From positions 10,310,001 to 10,374,000 of the forward strand of contig NC_068921.1 in assembly GCF_023091745.1 (NCBI RefSeq): a stretch of 64,000 nucleotides of DNA, read 5' to 3'. This document shows positions 45,144 through 57,014 of the stretch, piece by piece. Numbering within the stretch: the stretch's first letter is position 1; each line of letters opens with the position of its first letter. The notes beneath the pieces are model-generated. The model saw only the letters and a list, made by a program, of their open reading frames with translations, did no database searches and was not told the DNA's origin. A program made the position numbers and the translations under genes. Source of the DNA: Budorcas taxicolor. Taxonomy: Eukaryota; Chordata; Mammalia; Artiodactyla; Bovidae.

Positions 45144-46688
45144 TATGATACTATCTATAAGCATTTTTTGAAAACTAGCAAATCAGGACTAATTCAATCA
45201 ACAATTATCCCACATATTTTATATAATGCACTGTACTTAACCTACGAATGGGAAAACCACAGTAGATGACTAAATCCACAAATCATCATCACCCATGCGC
45301 GCAACTATTGGACCTTCTGTGAGTACCAACTGTGTTCCATACACTGTTAGAAACCTGCCTTGTCCTCATAGAGTATATGCTCTAACAGAACATGAGCAGC
45401 ACAGAATCACCACAAAGGAACAAAGATAATATTTAAAGATTTTTATTAAATAAATGAAAGACAGAATCACAGAGAAATAAAGGAATTGATTCAGTGTAGG
45501 CAGAGAGCTATAGAAGCCAGGTCTCCTTATTCTCAGATGTAGAGAAATCTTTTCCGAGGGTAAAGAGTAGGGTCAAGAAATGGGAAGTTGTGTGCTCATA
45601 TATTTAAACATAGCTGCTTCTGAGATCCTAGTTTTTTCTTTCTCTTCCTTTGCAAATCTACCTAGAGGTAAAATTAGGAACTAAGCAACTGACCAAGGTA
45701 CAAAGTTTGCTTCTTTTCTCAGTCTCCAAAGACTTTGCCTCCTATATTTTCCACATCTTCCCTCCCCAGGTATTCATTCTAGCAACCCTGAGACGCCTAA
45801 CAGACCCAATCCAACCCTTCTAAATTATGCATTGATATTGTTAACGCTCAAGAAGGTGTCTTCTCTACCTCACCCACCATGTTGCCACAGTATCTTGGCA
45901 TGAAAGAACCACAGCTATAAGAAAGTAATGCTCCTTTCTCAGATCAGATACAATATTTCTGGCAAATGAGATTTGCACGGTCACTTTAGCCTCATTAAAG
46001 CTAGCTCACTGTCTACTTTTTCCATACCTTTCTCAAAAACCTTTGAATGGTTACAATTCAATGATTTCAGAAGATTCATCTTGACCTATTTTCCTGTTCA
46101 GTTTTGAAAAATTAGGACAACACTATTTTCTTCCAAGACACCATTAGTACTTTGGGATTTCTTCGTACTAAGAATTGGAGAGTTCAGGGTGCAATGGTGA
46201 GAAGAGCCTGGGATTCAGAGGCACAGGTAGAATAAAATATATTTCCAGGCTCCCAGGTGAACACCACCACCTTTGCCTCAAGGTTGTTACTATTTACAAC
46301 CCACTCAAATAACATTTAGTAGGAAGTGCCTATAAATGTTACCCTCAAGAAAAATAAAGTATTACCCCCTTTATTTTTCTTCTTTTTTTTTTCTTGGATT
46401 GAGCCTTGGAGAAAGTCCTAATTCTAGTCTTTAGAATGAAATGACTTCCTAGTCTGGTCAAGCTCTGTATAATTCTGCAGAAATAATACTGGGCTTACTT
46501 TCAGAGGCAGGCACAGTCCCCAGGCTGAGTGCCCCAATGTATGAAAAGGAGCATAACTGTTTCTGGAAAGATCACACCAAGCTCAGCATCTCTAGATGAC
46601 AAATCACCACTTCGTACTACAATTCTGTCTCTCTGATGTTCACACCTTCCTCTACCTCCCCATCATTTTTTTTTAAATGTACAGGCCT
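45144..46688. other. No gene or recognised young repeat
   Basis: Bases 45305-45400 faintly resemble an old MIR or L2 terminus (a CCAACTGTGTTCCATACACTG block). The rest is unassigned. No credible open frame is present. Confidence 0.4.
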
Positions 46689-46697
46689 CAAAAAGGT

Positions 46698-47199
46698 CCC
46701 TGGAGAAGGGAACAGCCACCCACTGCTTTTAAACTGTGGTGTTGGAGAAGACTCTTGAGAGTCCCTTGGACTGCAAGGAGATCCAACCAGTCCATCCTAA
46801 AGGAAATCAGTCCTGAATATTCATTGGAAGGACCAATGCTGAAGCTGAAACTCCAATATTTTGGCCACTTGATGCAAAGAACTGACTCATTTGAAAAGAC
46901 CCTGATGCTGGGAAAGATTGAGGGCAGGAGAAGAAGGGGCAACCGAGGATGAGATGATTGGATGGCATCACTGACTCAATGGGCATGAGTTTGAGCAAGC
47001 TCTGGGAGTTGGTGATGGACAGGGAGGCCTGGTGTACTGCAGTCCATGGGGTCACAAGGAGTCGGACATGACCGAATGACTAAACTGAACGGAACTGACC
47101 CACTTTAGTATTCTGGCCTGGAGAATTCCATGGACGAGGAGCCTGGCAGGCTACAGTCCATGTGGTCACAAAGAGTCAGACATGACTGAGGGACTTTCA
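46698..47199 (+). mobile_element. Bov-A SINE body split by BovB, 9-bp TSD
   Basis: Bov-A sequence lies at 46698-46724 (CCCTGGAGAAGGGAACAGCC) and resumes at 47098 (CACTTTAGTATTCTGGCC), ending in GACTGAGGGACTTTCA. CAAAAAGGT at 46689-46697 and 47200-47208 flanks the whole. The tRNA head is missing, so it is 5' truncated. Confidence 0.9.
46725..47097 (+). mobile_element. BovB 3' fragment nested in Bov-A SINE, 7-bp TSD
   Basis: RT C-terminus (CWRRLLRVPWTARRSNQSIL) and BovB tail (CTAAACTGAACGGAACTG). ACCCACT at 46718-46724 and 47098-47104 flanks it, and the SINE reads continuously once it is removed. Confidence 0.93.
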
Positions 47200-47208
47200 C
47201 AAAAAGGT

Positions 47209-49454
47209 ACAAGATAGTCCTCTGTTAATTCTTGGGTCAGAATACGATGACCACTGCCTACAGTCTCACAAGTTTGTACCCCTTGTAGGAGAAAATCAAA
47301 GACAGAGAAACGATGAACTGAGAGGTTGGGTTTTTGGGGTTGTTTTTTTTTTTTTTTTTTTTTTGGTTCTGGGCTAAGAATCAATGTTAGAAAGCCCTGG
47401 ATGATGGCTCATCTTGATGTGAGACCTCAATCAGGGCTCCATCTACAGCAGAGTTAAATTAGTAGAATGCTTACTTTTCAAAGAGTTCAATTGGGAGTGC
47501 TCAAATTTTGATGCATTTTCATTGGGTACCAATTAGCAACTAGCTGACTGCTAAATGGACTGTCACCTTTTCTTTTGACAATTTGCTGGAAATGAGCCCC
47601 TCAGTGTTATATGAACTTGAGGGAAATGGGTTGGGAGGGCTGGCGCTAAAGATGGGATTTCATTTTGGCACATTTATGTGAGAATTTTTAGTGGGCTGGT
47701 GATATTTAAGGGCTTTGGTAAATGCAAAAGAGGGGAAAAGGTTGGGAATGATGGACAGTGAGTTCTGCTCAGCAGCCATTGACTCTATAGTCAAAGTATA
47801 AATGGATCTAGTTCTTTCTAAATGTTAATAAGCTTTTGCACTGGAAGAGATTTCACATGTAGTTGCTGTAATACTAGACACTGGCCTATTTTGTGGTTGC
47901 CGAGATGGACTGGATGTTTGAATCACTATCAATATTAGGTGAAAAACAATCCAAAAGAGGTGTTTAGGTGTTAATACAAAAGGAAAAAAAACATTACGTT
48001 TGGAAAGTAAGCAAACAAATACGAGTGTATATTTTGCTCACAGATGTTTCTCAACTAGTACTACTTTGGTATTGAAAAGAATTTCAGTCCATCAAGACAA
48101 TAGTTAGCATCGTGATATAAAATGCATGAAAAGTAACCATGAGCATGAAGTAAGGTAAATAACGCCTTTATGTTCCAGTGCTTGGAAAAATGGAATTTCC
48201 TCAAGATGTAACTGTGTCATTGCGGGATTTGGATCAGATATCTTCACGCTGCATCCCTTAACTTCTTAAGTAGCAAATGTGGCAGCAAAGAAGTAACATG
48301 AGATCAGGTTGACTGGTATTAATTTGGACCTAACAGAAATCCCATGACACTTAGCTTGGCTCCTAGGGAAAGAATTAAACCCACCTTAAGCAGAGTTTAA
48401 CAGTGGAATTACAACGTGAAACTAACCCAGTGTCCCTTTACTCTGTGTATGGTGAATCTAGATCTCCCAGGGCAAAACTGGCCCCTGTCCAGTCATTCCA
48501 GAAGAAAAGAAACAAATAGCCATTAGGAAGAAATTGATTGTGTGAGTCTGATGCTGTGAGTCCAGCAAAATAGAGGGCACCCGTTTTGATCATTTACCAT
48601 AAGACCATCATAACAGGACAGTTCTCAGTTTCAGACTGACAGACCTAGAATTTGGGGTATAGGAAACCCTGTGGACAATTCAACTGCCAAGACCTAGAAG
48701 ACAAATCCACTGTGTGGGAAAAAAACGGGATTATAATAAATTTATAAATTCAGTGAAAAACAAATAAGGGATTTTAAAAACAAAGCAACATGCTACACAT
48801 CATTTCAAAAACATATATGATACCACAGTTTAAAAGAAGCATTGAAGAAGAAAGGATTTTTCCTGTCTAATATAAAGACATTACATAACTGACAATTAAA
48901 ACCAATGTAGAACAGGAATGGGCATATTCTGAAAAAAGGCATACTCCTGTCTACGTGATTTTTCATTGCATGTTCCAAGGGAAACTGTAAAAGGGAAGAA
49001 TATTAGACTGAGCTTGTTTACAACTCAATCCAGACAAAGTTAAAATACCATATGGCCTGTATTTCTCATGCTATTTAAGACCAAATATATCAGAACCCAC
49101 AAAAATTGAATAGTTATTTTCTGGAAGCTCCTTTAAATTTATTTTTAGAGCCAAAGGCATTGCCCACACTTTATGGTCAGCATGCAGGATGTGCATGGAA
49201 GGGAGTGGACACCCATTCACCACTCCCCCCCCCCCACCTTGGAAATATTCCAGAAGGAAGGTCTAGAAGTGGTACTCTATGAGTAAGGGCTGTCCTATAA
49301 AGGAAATATGTCAATCTGGGTTTGAACCTGGGAGCTCTAAGAAAGGCCACGTCTAACGTCAATTTTACATGCTCTCTATATCACATCTCCCTTCTGTGTT
49401 CCTCATACAGTTTTTTAAAAGACAATAACAGTTATAGGCTGAGCATACTTACAA
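47209..49454. other. Long unassigned stretch without gene
   Basis: A T-run lies at 47342-47364 and a C-run at 49226-49236. No credible open frame, SINE or LINE is visible in more than 2 kb, the longest repeat-poor stretch in the right half of the window. Ancient repeats too decayed to recognise may be present. Confidence 0.5.
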
Positions 49455-49600
49455 AGATGTACAAAAGAGTGTTTTCCATAATGGTAAAGGCTGGAAACAA
49501 ATGTCCATCAACAGAAAATGGATGAATAAACTGTGGTATATTCATACAATAGAGGGCCATACATAAACGACAATACAAGAGATACATGTATGAAAGGTAA
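49455..49600 (+). mobile_element. L1 fragment (ORF2 end)
   Basis: Blocks AAGGCTGGAAACAAATGTCC, ATCAACAGAAAATGGATGAA and CTGTGGTATATTCATACAAT match the C-terminal end of mammalian L1 ORF2. It is short and decayed. Confidence 0.75.
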
Positions 49601-49904
49601 AACTGTCAAGAAAACCAAAGGAATGATAAACTCAGAATTGAAACTAATGCTTAACTCCCAGAGCAAAGAAAAGGGATACAATAGATACAGGATGAGCTTC
49701 AATATTAGTGATATTATTCTGTTTCTTGAATTGAGAGGGAGATACTCTTGGTGTCTTTTTATTATTATCCTTTATACTGGGAACCACCAACAACACCCCA
49801 GGTGTCAAATCTGGTCAGCAGGATGCTTATCTGTGGCCTGAAAGCTAAGAATATATATATATATTTACTTTTTAAAAGTCTCATTAATAAGGAGGAGGAA
49901 AAGA

Positions 49905-50190
49905 CTTAATCCCTGGAGGTCCAGTGGTTCAGAATCTGCCTGACAGTGCAGGGACACAGGTTCAATCCCTGGCCCTGGAAGATCCCTCATGCTGTGGGGC
50001 AACAAAGTGAATGAGGAGCAACTACTGAAGTGCTTACCCTGGGAGCCCGCGCTCTGCAACGAGAGAAGCCGCCTCAGTGAGAAGCCACACGCTGCAGTTA
50101 GACAGTAGCCCTCACTCGCTGCACCTAGAGAAAGCCCGCAAGCAACAAGGACCCGGTGCAGCCAGGTAAGTAACAAAACAACTTTTTAAA
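49905..50190 (+). mobile_element. tRNA-derived SINE (CHR-type)
   Basis: tRNA-like head (GGAGGTCCAGTGGTTCAGAA, then GGTTCAATCCCTGGCC) followed by the typical cetartiodactyl CHR body: CAACTACTGAAG, CGCGCTCTGCAACGAGAGAA, CTAGAGAAAGCCCGCAAGCA, GCAGCCAGGTAAGTAA. It does not share the BovB tail and is a different lineage from Bov-tA. Confidence 0.88.
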
Positions 50191-51569
50191 TGAAGGAGGA
50201 GGAAGAGGAGGAAGCTATGAAATGGAGCTATCTGTGGCCTGCAAAGTCTAAAATATCCCTCATGTGGACCCTTACCAAAACATATTTGCCAACTCCTGAT
50301 TTACCTATTTTTATAGATGGTTTGTTATTTTAAAAACATATCTCATAATACATATTTTCAGACTTATTGCCTAGTCTCTATTGTGCTGAAGGAAATTAAA
50401 TGGAAGGTCCATTACCTGTGCAACAGAGGGATCCTACCAGCTCCACACAGAGATGGCTGAGAAAGACAAGCTACATTTCAAAGGACCAAGTCAAAGGCTC
50501 CGCTCCAGGAGTGGGACCTTGATCATTGACTTCTCTTTCCTATCTAGAGGAGGAAGCTTAAAGGGACTGGAAAGGAAGGGGAGAGGGTCAGGGTTAGTGG
50601 AGAGGGAAAGCAAATGTCTGCTTCTCTCGGCGCTTCCAGCTCCACTCAGATTCGCCTCATCACAGGCTGGTGGTCCTTATGGATGTAAAACCGCTATCTT
50701 GTTTCCCGCTTGCTTTTCCTTTGCTCCTCCCAGGATGTGGGAGACAGGACGTGGCAGGGCGTGAAACAGCGGGGCATGCCGAAGGGAGGGTCAGGAGCGC
50801 ATTCCTCCCTGCCTTCACCCCATCTGGAGACGAAGGTGCCTGCCTTTCTGTACCTCGGGGCTCGGACGGAGGCAGCAGAGTTTGCTAAGATCCTGAGGAA
50901 GAAATTAACCACCATCACTCTCCCCGTTTGAAGGCTATTGGCAGAACAAGGAGATTCCAGAAGCAAAAATCAGAGAAGGGATGTGTGCTGGGAGTGAGGG
51001 GTGGGTGAGGAGAGGGCCATCTTCTTAGAAACACCGGCAAGTGCAGGAGGCCACTCAGGTAGCCAGCGGGCTTATATCTTCCCCTTTTGAACAACAGGAG
51101 GGCATCTTTATCAGGCACAGGGCAGCCTGAAAGCTCTGTGGTCTTGAAAAATGGATATTATTAGGTGGGAAATGAGGAAAAATGCAAGCATTCTGCCTGG
51201 GTATTTTTTGTGCATTCAGTTTCTTACTCACAGATGGTTATCTACTTAATAACAAGCAATGACCTCATAAGACCAAATTATTAATGACAAACTACCCCAT
51301 GGGTAGACAAACATTACTCATGGGTGAGAAATTACTGTTATGCTCTCTCTTTCCCCTAGATCAGCCTCTTCCCCACATATGAATTATACTTTAAATGATC
51401 ATAGAATTTATATGAAATTATTTGAGTGTAAAGAATGTTCCATGGATAATTTTGCCAGAACAGATTCTGGCTAGGGCAACCAGGAGGCTGTGGTAAGATT
51501 ACCCTAGTAATACCTGGGCCCCTTCTACTTTAATCTGGAAGGCTTTGAAACAGTAAAAGCGGCCATAAA
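50191..51569. other. Unassigned; GC-richer patch about 50450-51100
   Basis: Bases 50450-51100 are richer in GC and CpG than their surroundings. They hold overlapping open frames of 72-103 codons on both strands (for example 50453-50764 plus, 50694-50966 minus). None has a recognised domain, and the overlap in several frames points to composition. A promoter, exon or old repeat cannot be told apart by eye. Confidence 0.35.
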
Positions 51570-51730
51570 AGAGTGCTTGCAATGCTAGATGATTTTACCT
51601 AGACTTTGCTATTTAATACTCATAACGACACTATAAATTAGGTATTATTTTCACAGTGTTACAGAAGAGGAATTCGAAACTCAGAAAGGTTAAGTAACTC
51701 ACCTAAGGTCACACAATTAACAAGGGGAGA
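51570..51730 (-). mobile_element. MIR SINE
   Basis: Antisense MIR pattern: ATTTAATACTCATAACGACA, TTACAGAAGAGGAATTCGAA, AAGGTTAAGTAACTCACCTA, AGGTCACACAATTAACAAGG. Confidence 0.88.
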
Positions 51731-51764
51731 TTTCATCAAACAAGGGAAGCTTTCATCCAACCTT

Positions 51765-51945
51765 TAATGCATGTTGAGTCTTTTACTAGCAGCTTCCACG
51801 TTTGATGTGTCATGTTAATTCTTAACCTTTGAGAAAGGGATAAGGATATTTTTTACAGATGAAGAAATATCATTTCAGGGGAGTTATTAAGTTACTCAAA
51901 TTCAACCAATTCAAGAGTGAAGCCCTGGGCCTTCTGAATTGAATG
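51765..51945 (-). mobile_element. Second MIR SINE, more decayed
   Basis: Antisense MIR-like order again: GTTAATTCTTAACC, then TTTTTTACAGATGAAGAAAT, then GAGTTATTAAGTTACTCAAA, then AGTGAAGCCCTGGGCC. It lies 35 bases from the previous MIR in the same orientation. Confidence 0.6.
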
Positions 51946-52376
51946 TATGGGTTTTCAGGCTTCCCATTCACCTGGCTAGGACCTGAGAGGGAAGTTCTGA
52001 GTTCTTAGTCACTGAAGCCCAGTTTGGTCAAAGCAGAATTAAGGGACAGACAATTATGACATTTACCTGTTTCATTAGTTCTATTACTGGAGCTTTGCAT
52101 CTGCCATAAGATCCATATTTAAGACTCCTAGGGAGAAAAAAATTCCTGCTGAATTATCAGCAACCACAGTAAATCATAAACCTGTAGCGCTTAGCACTTG
52201 AACAAATCCCACTGAGATGCTACCGAAATTAGAGAGGATTTGTGTTTCTGTGTACTATTCCCAGATGGCCTCCTGCAAGGCACACAGCAAACAGAAAGAG
52301 CTCATCCTTACCGATGCAAAACCAAGCCTTTAAAACAGTTTACATGGGACCAGGGCAACTACACACCTCATCTCTT
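51946..52376. other. No gene or recognised repeat
   Basis: Spacer left of the full-length BovB. Short frames at 52240-52515 run into the BovB end and are not genes. Confidence 0.45.
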
Positions 52377-52408
52377 CCACATTGGTCAGTTCAGTTCAGT
52401 TCAGTCGC

Positions 52409-55284
52409 TCAGTCATGTCCGACTTTTGCAACCCCATGAATTGCAGAATGCCAAGCCTCCCTGTCCATCACCAACTCCGGGAGTTCACTCAGACTCACGC
52501 TCATCGAGTCAGTGATGCCATCCAACCATCTCATCCTCTGCTGTCCCCTTCTCCTACTGCCCCCAATCCCTCCCAGCATCAGAGTCTTTTCCAATGAGTC
52601 AACTCTTTGCATGAGGTGGCCAAAGTATGGGAGTTTCAGCTTTAACATCATTCCTTCCAAAGGCTGATCTCCTTCAGAATGGACTGGTTGGATCTCCTTG
52701 CAGTCCAAGGGACTCTCATGAGTCTTCAACACCACAGTTCAAAAGCATCAATTCTTCAGCACTCAGCCTTCTTCACAGTCCAACTCTCACATCCATACAT
52801 GACCACTGGAAAAACCATAACCTTGACTAGATGGACATTTGTTGGCAAAGTAATGTCTCTGCTTTTTAATATACTATCTAGGTTGGTCATAACTTTTCTT
52901 CCAAGGAGTAAGCGTCTTTTAATTTCATGGCTGCAGTCACCATCTGCAGTGATTTTGAGCCCAAAGAAATACAAGTCTGACACTGTTTCCACTGTTTCCC
53001 CATCTATTTCCCATGAAGTGATGGGACCAGATGCCATGATCTTAGTTTTCTGAATGTTGAGCTTTAAGCCTCTTTCACTTTCACTCTCCTCTTTCACTTT
53101 CATCCAGAGGCTTTTTAGTTCCTCTTCCCTTTCTGCCATAAGGGTGGTGTCATCTGCATATCTGAGGTTATTGAGATTTCTCCTGGCAATCTTGATTCCA
53201 GCCTGTGCTTCTTCCAGCCCAGCGTTTCTCATGATGTACTCTGCATATAAGTTAAATAAGCAGGGTGACAATATACAGCCTTGACGTACTCCTTTTCCTA
53301 TTTGGAACCAGTCTGTTGTTCCATGTCCAGTTCAAACTGTTGCTTCCTGACCTGCATACAGATTTCTCAAGAGGCAGGTCAGGTGGTCTGGATTTCCATC
53401 TCTTTCAGAATTTTCCAGTTTCTTGTGATCCACACAGTCAAAGGCTTTGGCATAGTCAATAAAGCAGAAATAGATGTTTTTCTGGAACTCTCTTGCTTTT
53501 TCCATGATCCAGCAGATGTTGGCAATTTGATCTCTGGTTACTCTGCCTTTTCTAAAACCAGCTTGAACATCTGGAAGTTCACAGTTGATGTATTGCTGAA
53601 GCCTGACTTGAAGAATTTTGAGCATTACTTTGCTAGCGTGTGAGATGAGTGCAATTGTGCGGTAGTTTGAGCATTGTTTGGCATTGCCTTTCTTTTGGAT
53701 TGAAATGAAAACTGACCTTTTCCAGTCCTGCAGCCATTGCTGAATTTTCCAAATTTGCTGGCACATTGAGTGCAGCACACTCACAGCATCATCTTTCAGG
53801 ATTTAAAATAGATCAACTGGAATGCCATCACCTCCACTAGCTTTGTTCATAGTGATGCTTTCTAAGGCCCACTTGACTTCACATTCCAGGATGTCTGCCT
53901 CTAGGTGAGTGACCACACCATCGTGATTATCTGGGTCATGAAGATCTTTTTTGTACAGTTCTTCTGTGTATTCTTGCCACCTCTTCTTAATATCTTCTGC
54001 TTCTGTTAGGTCCATACCATTTCTGTCCTTTATCGAGCCCATCTTTGCATGAAATGTTCCCTTGGTATCTCTAATTTTCTTGAAGAGATCTCTAGTCTTT
54101 CCCATCCTGTTCTTTTCCTCTATTTCTTTGCACTGATCACTGAGAAAGGGTTTCTTATCTCTCCTTGCTATTCTTTGGAACTCTGCATTCAGATGCTTAT
54201 ATCTTTCCTTTTCTCCTTTGCTTTTCACTTCTCTTCTTTTCACAGCTATTAATTAAGGCCTCCTCAGACAGCTATTTTGCTTTTTTGCATTTTTTTCCAT
54301 GGGGATGGTCTTGATCTATGTCCCCTGTACAATATCATGAACCTCCATCCATAGTTCATTAGGCACTCTATCGATCAGATCTAGTCCCTTAAATCTATTT
54401 CTCACTTCCACTGTATAATCATAAGGGATTTGATTTAGGTCATACCTGAATGGCCTAGTGGTTTTCCCTACTTTCTTCAATTTCAGTATGAATTTGGCAG
54501 TAAGGAGTTCATGATCTGAGCCACAGTCAGCTCCTGGTCTTGTTTTTGTTGACCGTATAGAGCTTCTCCATCTTTGACTGCAAAGAATATAATCAATCTG
54601 ATTTCGGTGTTGACCATCTGGTAATGTCCATGTGTAGAGTCTTCTCTTGTGTTGTTGGAAGAGGGTGTTTGCTATGACCAGTGTATTTTCTTGGCAAAAC
54701 TCTATTAGTTTTTGCCCTGCTTCATTCCATATTCCAAGGCCTGCCTGTTACTCCAGGTATTTCCTGACTTCCTACTTTTGCATTCCAGTCCCCTAGAATG
54801 AAAAGGACATCTCTTTTGGGTGTTAGTTCTAAAAGGTCTTGTCGGTCTTCATAGAACCATTCAACTTCAGCTTCTTCAGTGTTACTGGTTGGGCATAGAC
54901 TTGGATTACTGTGATATTGAATGGTTTGCCTTGGAAACGAACAGAGATCATTCTGTCATTTTTGAGACTGCATCCAAGTACTGCATTTCGGACTCTTTTG
55001 TTGACCATGATGGCTACTCCATTTCTTCTGAGGGATTCCTGCCTGCAATAGTAGATATAATGGTCATCTGAGTTAAATTCACCCATTCCAGTCCATTTTA
55101 GTTCGCTGATTCCTAGAATGTCGACATTCACTCTTCCCATCTCTTGTTTGACCACTTCCAATTTGCCTTGATTCATGGACCTGACATTCCAGGTTTTGAT
55201 GCAATATTGCTCTTTACAGCATTGGATCTTGCTTCTATCACCAGTCACATCCACAGCTGGGTATTGTTTTTGCTTTGGCTCCAT
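52409..55284 (-). pseudogene. BovB ORF2 (endonuclease-reverse transcriptase), broken
   Basis: The protein would nick target DNA and reverse-transcribe element RNA. Its N-terminal APE-type endonuclease segment begins MEPKQKQYPAVD at 55284. It shows N33 (TWNVRSMN), E61 (GISELKW) and Y130 (IQVYA). A one-base loss just after Y130 shifts the frame. The GDWN motif (about 54782-54793) and SDH motif (54511-54519) remain legible in other frames. A stop lies at 54315-54317. The linker and RT start are open at 53803-54243, ending at a stop (53803-53805). RT motif A (CFIDYAKAFDCVD) lies near 53425-53470 and YADD at 53149-53160. A further stop lies at 53332-53334. The C-terminal part is open at 52756-53271 and 52409-52735. 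All catalytic motifs can be read, but at least three stops and several frameshifts make it a pseudogene. Confidence 0.92.
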
Positions 55285-55619
55285 CCCTTCATTCTTTCTG
55301 GAGTTATTTCTCCACTGATCTCCAGTAGCATATTGGGCACCTACTGATTTGGGGAGTTCCTCTTTCAGTATCCTATCATTTTGCTTTTTCCATACTGTTC
55401 ATCGGGTTCTCAAGGCAAGAATACTGAAGTGGTTTGCCATTCCCTTCTCCAGTGGACCATATTCTGTCAGACCTCTCCACCATGACCTGCCCGTCTTAGG
55501 TGGCCCCACAGGAATAGCTTAGTTTCATTGAGTTAGACAAGGCTGTGGTCCTAGTGTGATTAGATTGACTAGTTTTCTGTGATTATGGTTTCAGTGTGTT
55601 TGCCCTCTGATGCTCTTTG

Positions 55620-56067
55620 CAACACCTACCATCTTACTTGGGTTTCTCTTACCTTGGACGTGGGGTATCTCTTCACGGCTGCTCCAGCAAAATGCAGCCG
55701 CTGCTCCTTACCTTGGACGTTGGGTATCTCCTCACCACCGCCCCTCCTGACCTTGAACATGGAATAGCTACTCTAGGCCCTCATGCACCAGTGCAGCCAC
55801 TGCTCCTTGGACATGGGGTTGCTCCTCCCAGGTGCTGCCCCTGGCCTCGGGCAGGGGCAGCTCCTCTAGGCTGCTCCTGTGCTGTCGCAGCCTGGCACTC
55901 TTGGCCACCACCCCTGACCTCGAATGCGGGGTAGCTCCTCTCGGCCGTTCCTGAGCCGTTGCAGCCTGGCACTCTCGGCCGCTGCCCCTAACCTTGGATG
56001 TGGGTAACTCCTCTCGGCCGGGCTCTGTGCGCCATCGCAGCTGGCCATGCTATGTGGTGTCACAGCC
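55620..56067 (-). promoter_or_regulatory. GC-rich 5' leader of BovB with degenerate tandem units
   Basis: Several diverged copies of one unit follow each other: forms of CTTACCTTGGACGTGGGGTA, then CTCCTCTCGGCCG, then GCAGCCTGGCACTCTCGGCC on the plus strand. CpG density is much higher than in the flanks. By position it is the 5' UTR of the minus-strand BovB and probably held its promoter. Activity is inference. Confidence 0.6.
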
Positions 56068-56079
56068 CCACATTGGTCA

Positions 56080-56455
56080 TGTAACTGCAAACCCTCTTTG
56101 AACATCAATTGGGTGAACTGTGTGCATTCAGGCTATCTAAACATGTGGATTTCCAGAAGGGATTGGAGGTGGTCTGTGAGGGAGCAAAAGTTGACAGAAG
56201 AGTTATCAGCCTGCCTTCTAAGGTAACCTAAGAGAAAATTTAATAGCATTTGCTATGTACCTCATTGCTATACTTTGCTATACCTACTAGGGCCAAATCA
56301 AGCATGCTATAAAATCCTGATGTAACAAGAAAGATAGTCCAAAAAGAAGGACCAGAAATGCTCTAGCAGTAAGCTATCTTCTGAGAGAAAAAAAGAGATA
56401 CTCAGGACAGCTTTGAAAATAAAGGGCTCTCTTAAAATCAATTCATTCTCAGCTT
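56080..56455. other. No gene or recognised repeat
   Basis: Spacer to the right of the full-length BovB. Nothing is recognised. Confidence 0.45.
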
Positions 56456-56700
56456 ACCCATCACCTTCTTTTTTATTTATTTTTAATAGAAGTATAATTG
56501 CTTTACAATGTTGTGTTAGTTTCAGCTGTACAACTATATTAATCAGCTATTATATCTAATATAATATATATATATTGCAATAGATACAATGCTCTTGAGC
56601 CTCCCTCCCACCTCCCTCATCTTACCTAGATAGGTCATCACAGAACACTGACCCAAGCTCCCTGTTTTATACAGCAACCCATCATTCTCTTAAACATTTA
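56456..56700 (-). mobile_element. L1 3' UTR fragment
   Basis: Reversed A-rich tail (TTTTTTATTTATTTTTAATA) followed by ATTGCTTTACAATGTTGTG, TTAGTTTCAGCTGTACAAC and AAGCTCCCTGTTTTATACAG, blocks of artiodactyl L1 3' UTRs. The internal TATA-rich stretch is expanded. Confidence 0.82.
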
Positions 56701-57014
56701 AGTAAAAAGTAAAGTTGAAGTTGAGTTCAAAACCTAGTTCTTCATTGACTAGCCTCTCTCACCCTGGCTTAATCTATTTATTTTCTCTGAGATTCAGTTG
56801 GTTCTCCTGCAAAAATATGACCCTAATACCAACTTTCAGATATAATATATGCTTGTACCAGGCCCAGAAGACAACATAGAATTGTGCAATAGAGGCCCCA
56901 AAAAGTTAATTCCCTTCACTTTGCTCTAAATGTAAGAATTTCGATGAGTCACTTCCTTTCTCAAAGTTTCAGTTGACTCATTTCCAAAATGTGGACAATA
57001 AAACCCATCGGTTT

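Larger units (their letters stand above)
52389..56067 (-). mobile_element. BovB, apparently full length, 12-bp TSD
   Basis: A 3,679-base minus-strand BovB. CCACATTGGTCA at 52377-52388 and 56068-56079 is a perfect TSD. On the minus strand the order is a GC-rich 5' leader (about 55620-56067), endonuclease region (54400-55284), linker, RT region (about 52900-54240), C-terminus, and the tail seen as GTTCAGTTCAGTTCAGTC at 52389. The length fits a complete RTE-type BovB. The coding region carries several stops and frameshifts, so it cannot move itself. BovB is known to supply the machinery for Bov-tA and BOV-A2. Confidence 0.93.
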
